From positions 310,001-374,000 of the forward strand of contig NZ_NQMO01000006.1 in NCBI RefSeq assembly GCF_002257645.1: a stretch of 64,000 nt of DNA, read 5' to 3'. Origin of the DNA: Paenibacillus sp. XY044 (GTDB lineage: Bacteria > Bacillota > Bacilli > Paenibacillales > Paenibacillaceae). A model generated the notes under the pieces. The model did no database searches. It was given only the letters and a program-made list of their open reading frames with translations, and was not told the origin of the DNA. Each line of letters starts with the position of its first letter. The stretch's first letter is position 1. The translations under genes were made by a program, and so were the position numbers. Positions 58,824 through 64,000 of the stretch are shown here, piece after piece.

Positions 58824-59809
58824 AGCTGTATCTGAGAGACCAAGCCCCGCTCATCGCCCTCTATATCCTGCAATTATTTCTCATCACCCTAGTGTACCGG
58901 CTGGACGGATACCGGAACGCCGAGGTCAGCCTATATGCGGCCCTGCTCAGCAGCTGCCTGTTCGCCGGGTATCTCCTGATCCGGTACTGGCGCAACCGGA
59001 CCTTCTACGCACGGCTGTCCGCGCCGTCCCCGACGACGGAAGAGCTGCTGAACAACAAGCAGCAGACTCCTTTGTCCATTAGCCTGCACCGTCTGATCAA
59101 AGGGCAGTACCGACGCTATCAAACCGAGCTGCAGCAGTATAAGCACAAGCTCGATTCCCATATTCAATTCATCAACCAGTGGGTGCATCAGATGAAGACG
59201 CCCGTGTCGGTCATCCATCTGATCATTCAGCATCAGGACAAGCCGGAGTTCACTGCGATCGGCGATGAGCTCGACCGGCTCCGGAAGGGGCTGGACATGG
59301 TGCTGTACACCGCCCGGCTCGACACGTTCGAGAAAGACTTTTATGTGGAGGAGCTGGATCTGGAGCGGGTGGTGCGTTCGGTGACGTCCTCCCAGCGTCG
59401 GCTGTTTATACGGAGCCGCATTTTCCCTGTCATCGAGTTCGAACGACCGCTCCGGATCGCTTCGGACGAGAAGTGGCTGTCCTTTGTCATGACCCAGCTG
59501 GTCACGAACGCGGTCCGGTATTCCACGGGGGAGGAGCGCCGGCAAATCCGGTTCCGCGGATACCAGAGCGGCAGCGAGGCGGTACTGGACATCCAGGACG
59601 AGGGCATCGGCATTCCGCAAGGCGACCTGCCGCGCGTGTTCGATCCGTATTTCACCGGTGAGAACGGCCGGATGTATCAGGAATCGACGGGTATGGGACT
59701 GTACCTGGTCAAACAGATTTGCAGCCGCATGGGACATGGCGTCGAGATCGAATCGGAGGAAGGACGGGGGACGACCGTCCGGATCAAGTTCCAGCTTACA
59801 AATGTGTAA
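58820..59809 (+). CDS. bceS: BceS-like intramembrane-sensing histidine kinase
   Basis: This 329-residue kinase has two N-terminal helices (about 8-27 and 36-56) joined by a very short loop, the intramembrane-sensing design. Phosphoacceptor His123 is in WVHQMKTPVS. The ATPase domain has QLVTNAVRYS (N box), DEGIGIPQGDLPRVFDPYF (G1) and GMGLYLVK (G2). It is thought to read flux through BceAB rather than bind peptide itself. Its ATG overlaps the bceR stop. Its own stop codon lies inside the BceR-type dyad of the next promoter. Confidence 0.94.
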   Translation: MKLYLRDQAPLIALYILQLFLITLVYRLDGYRNAEVSLYAALLSSCLFAGYLLIRYWRNRTFYARLSAPSPTTEELLNNKQQTPLSISLHRLIKGQYRRYQTELQQYKHKLDSHIQFINQWVHQMKTPVSVIHLIIQHQDKPEFTAIGDELDRLRKGLDMVLYTARLDTFEKDFYVEELDLERVVRSVTSSQRRLFIRSRIFPVIEFERPLRIASDEKWLSFVMTQLVTNAVRYSTGEERRQIRFRGYQSGSEAVLDIQDEGIGIPQGDLPRVFDPYFTGENGRMYQESTGMGLYLVKQICSRMGHGVEIESEEGRGTTVRIKFQLTNV

Positions 59810-59859
59810 GCTTGTGTAATGTTGCGCGATGGCAGGCCGAGGGCGGCGCTGCCTATAAT
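59794..59859 (+). promoter_or_regulatory. BceR-type dyad and -10 element before bceA
   Basis: GCTTACA-AATG-TGTAAGC (59794-59811) is a perfect 7-4-7 inverted repeat and contains the known BceR core TNACA-N4-TGTAA. TATAAT (59854-59859) lies 42 bases downstream without a good -35, as expected for an activator-dependent promoter. The dyad includes the bceS stop codon. Confidence 0.85.
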
Positions 59860-59900
59860 AAACCTATGACAGGAAACCAAAATGGAGGAGCCCGGAGAAC

Positions 59901-60671
59901 GTGACGATCCTGGAAGTGAAGCATTTGTCGAAAATCTATGAAGGCCGCGTACCGCTGCAGGCGCTCGACCATATCCAGTTTGCGGTGTCCGCCGGAGAAT
60001 TCGTGGGCGTGATGGGCCCCTCGGGGAGCGGCAAGACCACGCTGCTCAACGTGATCGCGACCATCGACGAGCCCACGGCCGGTGAAGTCTGGATTAACGG
60101 GACCAATCCGCATCAATTGAGCCGGAAACAGACCGCGCTGTTCCGCAGGCGCGAGCTGGGGTTCGTGTTCCAGCACTTCAACCTGCTCGATACGTTGAGC
60201 GTCGGGGAGAACATCGTGCTGTCCCTGTCGCTGGACGGGATGCCCGTGCGGGAGATGGAACGCAGGCTGGAGGAAGTGGCAGAGAAGCTCGGCATTCGTG
60301 AGATTTTGGACAAGCGGACCTACGAGATCTCGGGGGGACAGATGCAGCGGGCTGCCATCGCGCGGGCGCTGATCCACCGTCCTTCATTGATATTGGCGGA
60401 TGAGCCGACGGGCAATCTCGACTCCAAGGCATCCAGGGACGTCATGGAGACGCTGGACCATATGAACCGGCAGGAGCGGGCGACGGTTCTGATGGTGACC
60501 CATGACCCGGTCGCGGCGAGCTTCTGTCATCGGGTCATTTTTATCAAGGACGGCAAGTTCTATAACGAAATTTATCAGGGCAGCAACCGGCAGGCGTTTT
60601 TCCAGAAAATCATCGACATGCTGTCGCTGTTGGGGGGAGACAGCCGTGTCCTTTCTACAGTTCGTTTATAG
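59901..60671 (+). CDS. bceA: BceA-like antimicrobial-peptide ABC transporter ATPase
   Basis: This 256-residue MacB-type ATPase starts at GTG 59901 with GGAGGAG 13 bases before. Walker A is GPSGSGKTT near residues 41-49, signature ISGGQMQR near 147, Walker B LILADEPTGNLDSK. It powers the ten-helix BceB permease whose gene overlaps its 3' end by 26 bases. The pair frees or shields undecaprenyl-linked cell-wall precursors from peptides such as bacitracin. Induced by BceRS through the dyad just upstream. Confidence 0.94.
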   Translation: MTILEVKHLSKIYEGRVPLQALDHIQFAVSAGEFVGVMGPSGSGKTTLLNVIATIDEPTAGEVWINGTNPHQLSRKQTALFRRRELGFVFQHFNLLDTLSVGENIVLSLSLDGMPVREMERRLEEVAEKLGIREILDKRTYEISGGQMQRAAIARALIHRPSLILADEPTGNLDSKASRDVMETLDHMNRQERATVLMVTHDPVAASFCHRVIFIKDGKFYNEIYQGSNRQAFFQKIIDMLSLLGGDSRVLSTVRL

Positions 60672-62595
60672 AAACGTCGCCCGCAGCAAGCGGACTTATG
60701 CGGCTTATTTTCTCAGCAGCGCCTTCTCGGTCATGATTTTCTTCATCTGCGCCCTGTTCCTGTTCAGCCCTTATATCCGCGGGCAGCTGATTTATCCGAT
60801 CGTGATGCAGACGATGATCACCGCCGAATGCATCATGTATCTGTTCTCCTTTTTTTTCGTGCTGTATTCGGTGGGCTCCTTTCTGACCTCGCGCAAGCGC
60901 GAGATCGGGATTCTGCTGATGCACGGCATGACCAAGGGACAGCTGAACCGGATGGTCCTGATGGAAAACATGCTGATCGGCCTCGGAGCTATCCTGACCG
61001 GCATGGCCGCCGGGCTTATCACAGGCAAGCTCTTTCTGATGATCGGTTCCCGTTCCTTCGGGATGGCGCCGATTCCGTTTTACCTGCCTTGGCAGGCGCT
61101 GGCGCTGACCGCGGGCGCATTTGTGCTGCTGTTCCTGCTGATTTCGGTCTGCACCTCCGTCATGCTCCGGAACCGGACGCTCATCGAGCTGTTTCAGTCC
61201 GGGCACAAGCCGAAGACGCCGCCACGGACGTCCGGCATCCAGTCGCTGCTGGCGGTCGTGCTGCTGCTTGCTTCCTATGCGCTGGCCGCGACGACTACGG
61301 TGAACACGATCTACATCCGCATGCTTCCGGTCGTGATCATGACCATCGCCGGCACGTATTTCCTGTACACCCAGCTTGGCGTATGGGTCGTCAGGCTGCT
61401 GCAGAAGCGGAGGCCTTTTTTCTGGAAAAGGACGAATATCGTTACGGTATCGAATCTGGCTTACCGGCTCAAAGACAATGCGCACATGCTGTTCATGGTG
61501 ACGATCATTTCGACCGTTTCGTTCTGTGCGGTAGGCGTGTTTGCTTCCATTAATACGCTCTCCGGCCAGTTCCGGGAGGACTACCCGGCGGCGGTCAGCT
61601 ACCTGTCCAAGGGCGAGAATCCTTCGGGAGAGCAGCACGTGCGGCAGCTCGAAGGCGAGCTCCGCGCGAAGGGGCTCCGCCCCGTTACCGTCAGCTTTCC
61701 GGTCAAGAACATCCGGGTCAGCTTACCGGCAGGCGACGGGGGAAGCACGCTGCTTCCGATCATTTCTTATTCCAGCTACAAGCAGGCGGTGGAAGCTGCC
61801 GGGGAAAGCGACCAGGAGAAGCCGCTGGAGGGCATCGATGCCCTGGTCATGATCAGCTCCGAGCGCGACCGTACCTACACCCGGATCCGGGAGAGGGAGG
61901 TCTATACGCTGGCTGAAGAGGGACTGCAAATCCGGGAGATCGGCTACACATCCCAGGTACCGGTGCCGGAGCATGTCCTGCGGGAGATGAAGTGGAAGCG
62001 GGAGGGCGATTTCAGCGGCCTCGTCGTCAGCGACCTCCTGTTTGACCGTCTAACCGTCCCCGTGTCGGTGGACCGCTATACCGGATTTTACGTGGAAGAT
62101 TTCGAACGGACGCTGGGCCTCGGAGAGCAGCTTGCGGCGCGCGGCGAAGTCCGTTATGACGCCGGACAGCCGTATGCCATGACGGTAAGCGGCACGCTGT
62201 ACGTGACGCAAATGACGTCTTACCGGGCGATGCTGTTTGCGGCGCTGCTGGTAGGGACGGTGTTTTTTATCGCGGCGGGCAGCTTCCTGTATTTCCGCCT
62301 CTATGCCGACCTGGACTATGACCGCCGCCAATACGACACGATCGCCAAGATGGGGCTGACGGACCGGGAACTGAACCGGATCGTGACCGGCCAGCTTGCG
62401 ATGCTCTTTTTCGTGCCGATATTGCTTGCCGCCCTGCACAGCATCTTCGCCTTTATGGCGCTGCAAAGCTTCTATTACCTCTCCATCGCCTGGGAAATGG
62501 GAGCGGTGCTGGCATGCTTCGTGACGGCCCAGGTGGCGTACTTCTTTTTCATCCGCTACAACTATTTGCGAAATGTAAGAAAGACACTGATTTAA
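60646..62595 (+). CDS. bceB: BceB-like antimicrobial-peptide ABC transporter permease
   Basis: This 649-residue permease starts at GTG 60646 with GGGGGGAGA before it; the open frame upstream runs through bceA and is not coding. About ten helices are present. A large extracellular domain lies between helices 7 and 8 (roughly residues 310-540), the peptide-sensing part in this family. LTSRKREIGILLMHGMTKGQ is a FtsX-type motif in the first half, and YDTIAKMGLTDRELNRIVTG in the last third is its counterpart. With BceA and BceS it should form a sensory complex. Confidence 0.93.
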   Translation: MSFLQFVYRNVARSKRTYAAYFLSSAFSVMIFFICALFLFSPYIRGQLIYPIVMQTMITAECIMYLFSFFFVLYSVGSFLTSRKREIGILLMHGMTKGQLNRMVLMENMLIGLGAILTGMAAGLITGKLFLMIGSRSFGMAPIPFYLPWQALALTAGAFVLLFLLISVCTSVMLRNRTLIELFQSGHKPKTPPRTSGIQSLLAVVLLLASYALAATTTVNTIYIRMLPVVIMTIAGTYFLYTQLGVWVVRLLQKRRPFFWKRTNIVTVSNLAYRLKDNAHMLFMVTIISTVSFCAVGVFASINTLSGQFREDYPAAVSYLSKGENPSGEQHVRQLEGELRAKGLRPVTVSFPVKNIRVSLPAGDGGSTLLPIISYSSYKQAVEAAGESDQEKPLEGIDALVMISSERDRTYTRIREREVYTLAEEGLQIREIGYTSQVPVPEHVLREMKWKREGDFSGLVVSDLLFDRLTVPVSVDRYTGFYVEDFERTLGLGEQLAARGEVRYDAGQPYAMTVSGTLYVTQMTSYRAMLFAALLVGTVFFIAAGSFLYFRLYADLDYDRRQYDTIAKMGLTDRELNRIVTGQLAMLFFVPILLAALHSIFAFMALQSFYYLSIAWEMGAVLACFVTAQVAYFFFIRYNYLRNVRKTLI

Positions 62596-62632
62596 GCCGG
62601 GCATGACAATAAACCGTGTGGGAGGGAATTCC

Positions 62633-63253
62633 ATGCAGCAGTGGATTACCAGCGTCGTGGAACAATTCGGTTATATCGGCATTGCGCTCATTATTGCGCT
62701 TGAAAATATATTTCCCCCGATTCCGTCGGAGCTGATTCTTACGTTCGGGGGCTTTATGACAACCAAATCGCATCTGACCATCCCGGGCGTCATCGCGGCG
62801 GCTACGGTCGGCTCCGTGCTCGGAGCGGTCATTCTGTACGGCATTGGCCTGCTGCTTGATGTGAACCGCTTGGAACGGATCGTGGCCAAATGGGGACGCA
62901 TTCTGCGGGTCAAATCCTCCGATATTGCCAAGTCGGAGAAGTGGTTCAGCCGTTACGGCTACTTTACGGTGTTCTTCTGCCGGATGATTCCGCTCGTGCG
63001 GTCCCTGATCTCGATTCCGGCCGGGATGGCCCGAATGAAGTTCGGTCTGTTCCTGCTTTTTACGACCGTCGGGACGCTGATCTGGAACACGGTGCTTGTG
63101 TATTTGGGGGCGGCCCTGGGAGACTCTTGGGAGAGCATCCTGCACTATATGGACGTATATTCGCATGCGGCCTACGCCGTGATCGGCCTGGTCATTGTAG
63201 GCGTGCTGTTCCTGTATCTCCGCCGCGCGCGGGGCATGCGGGTCGAAAAGTAA
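62633..63253 (+). CDS. DedA-family membrane protein, probable undecaprenyl-phosphate flippase
   Basis: This 206-residue protein from ATG 62633 (GGAGGG site) has the SNARE-associated DedA motif set: ALENIFPPIPSELIL, then FFCRMIPLVRSLISIPAG. AGMARMKFGLFLLFTTVG follows. Four to five helices and two re-entrant hairpins are expected. DedA members such as Bacillus UptA were shown to recycle undecaprenyl phosphate across the membrane; others have been linked to peptide resistance. It lies 37 bases behind bceB and 22 before uppP, so the three genes seem co-transcribed. Confidence 0.9.
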   Translation: MQQWITSVVEQFGYIGIALIIALENIFPPIPSELILTFGGFMTTKSHLTIPGVIAAATVGSVLGAVILYGIGLLLDVNRLERIVAKWGRILRVKSSDIAKSEKWFSRYGYFTVFFCRMIPLVRSLISIPAGMARMKFGLFLLFTTVGTLIWNTVLVYLGAALGDSWESILHYMDVYSHAAYAVIGLVIVGVLFLYLRRARGMRVEK

Positions 63254-63275
63254 GCTGAAGGAGTTGTGAAACGTT

Positions 63276-64000
63276 TTGGATTTGATGGAAATCATTAAAG
63301 CGGTGATCCTCGGGATCGTCGAAGGATTGACGGAATTCGCCCCGGTATCGTCGACCGGGCATATGATTATTGTGGACGATATGTGGCTGAAGACCGGGGA
63401 GTTTCTGGCTTCGCCTGTAGCCAATACCTTTAAAGTCGTCATTCAGCTGGGCTCGATCCTGGCCGTGGTCGTGGTGTTCTGGAGCCGGTTTCTCGACCTG
63501 CTCGGCCTGCGGAGAAAAAAGCCGGAGGCGGCGGTCAGCCGGAAGCAGGGACGTTTGAAGCTGACCCAGGTCCTTGTCGGTCTCATTCCGGCCGGCGTGC
63601 TCGGCCTGTTGTTTAATGACTATATTGACGAGCATTTGTTCTCGACACGGACGGTGCTGATCGGACTGGTCATCGGGGCGCTCCTGATGATCGCGGCCGA
63701 CGTATGGCGGCCGAAGCGTCCAAAGACCGAGACAGTGGACCAGATTACATACGGGCAGGCCTTCGGTATCGGACTGGTCCAGTGCCTGTCCCTGTGGCCG
63801 GGATTTTCCCGCTCCGGCTCCACCATTTCCGGCGGAGTTCTGATGGGCATGAGCTACCGGGCGGCTTCTGACTTTACGTTTATTATGGCCGTGCCGATCA
63901 TGCTCGGTGCCAGCGGGTTGTCACTGCTGAAGAACTGGGAGTATTTTACGATGGATATGATGCCGTTCTTTGCGGCAGGCTTTATCAGCTCGTTTATCGT
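63276..64000 (+). CDS. uppP: Undecaprenyl-diphosphatase UppP (BacA), truncated by window edge
   Basis: At least 241 N-terminal residues of a membrane phosphatase are present. Motifs are ILGIVEGLTEFAPVSSTGHM and LWPGFSRSGSTISGG, the two catalytic signatures of BacA/UppP with Glu and Arg/Ser residues. It dephosphorylates undecaprenyl diphosphate outside the membrane, the target of bacitracin. GGAG is followed 12 bases later by TTG 63276, which gives the usual MDL-type N-terminus; an in-frame ATG at 63285 is further from the ribosome site. The C-terminus lies beyond the window. Context with BceAB and DedA supports carrier-lipid recycling. Confidence 0.95.
   Translation, partial: MDLMEIIKAVILGIVEGLTEFAPVSSTGHMIIVDDMWLKTGEFLASPVANTFKVVIQLGSILAVVVVFWSRFLDLLGLRRKKPEAAVSRKQGRLKLTQVLVGLIPAGVLGLLFNDYIDEHLFSTRTVLIGLVIGALLMIAADVWRPKRPKTETVDQITYGQAFGIGLVQCLSLWPGFSRSGSTISGGVLMGMSYRAASDFTFIMAVPIMLGASGLSLLKNWEYFTMDMMPFFAAGFISSFI

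Overview
The window reads as a chromosomal segment of a moderately GC-rich, spore-forming Firmicute, most likely Paenibacillus or a close relative. This is inferred from gene content: sporulation inhibitor Sda, the YdjO cold-inducible protein, CsoR/CopZ/CopA copper control, BceRSAB peptide sensing, an agr-like quorum locus, GH38/GH65/GH13 sugar genes, strong AGGAGG ribosome sites, and classical sigma-A promoters and intrinsic terminators. I saw no rRNA, tRNA, phage, transposase or CRISPR array.

1-5.3 kb: the 3' end of a GH38 alpha-mannosidase; a polar amino acid ABC importer (minus strand) whose ATPase appears to start at CTG; a 170-bp terminal-inverted-repeat element; a cold-shock protein and a YdjO protein. 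5.4-10.1 kb: a Fur-controlled ferric-siderophore module, with two FecCD permeases and a ferredoxin-NADP reductase divergent from the binding lipoprotein. 10.1-18.8 kb: copper genes (ycnI, ycnJ, csoR, copZ, copA) interrupted by a GGDEF/HD-GYP protein. 18.9-25.4 kb: a MerR regulator with an alcohol dehydrogenase, a histidine phosphatase, a nitroreductase, a lipoprotein, and a VOC/SnoaL/SRPBCC cluster.

25.5-29.8 kb: a TPP-riboswitch-controlled thiamine-precursor importer (SBP, MTH1187, permease, ATPase) ending in a translationally coupled TatD-like hydrolase. A dispersed repeat lies between the riboswitch terminator and the first gene. 29.8-41 kb: a VOC protein, CGNR regulator plus MBL hydrolase, two MFS transporters, a PNPOx-like protein, a secreted nucleotidase with LysM, and a TetR regulator that shares an identical operator with the second MFS gene. 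The MFS leader carries two kinds of degenerate repeat.

39.5-50.4 kb: a maltose/maltodextrin regulon: maltose phosphorylase, beta-phosphoglucomutase and a LacI-type repressor on the minus strand; a GH13 lipoprotein and a maltodextrin ABC importer on the plus strand. Four related operator sites link them.

50.6-52.8 kb: the most striking locus. A six-helix AgrC-like membrane protein without a kinase domain, AgrB, a 46-residue AgrD with Ser in place of the ring Cys, and a stand-alone LytTR DNA-binding protein are tightly packed and overlapping. 52.9-57.3 kb: a TetR gene, a second polar amino acid importer and an M24 peptidase. 57.5-64 kb: Sda, then BceR-BceS-BceA-BceB followed by DedA and UppP. 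The last six genes form a coherent set for sensing cell-wall-active peptides and recycling undecaprenyl carrier lipid.
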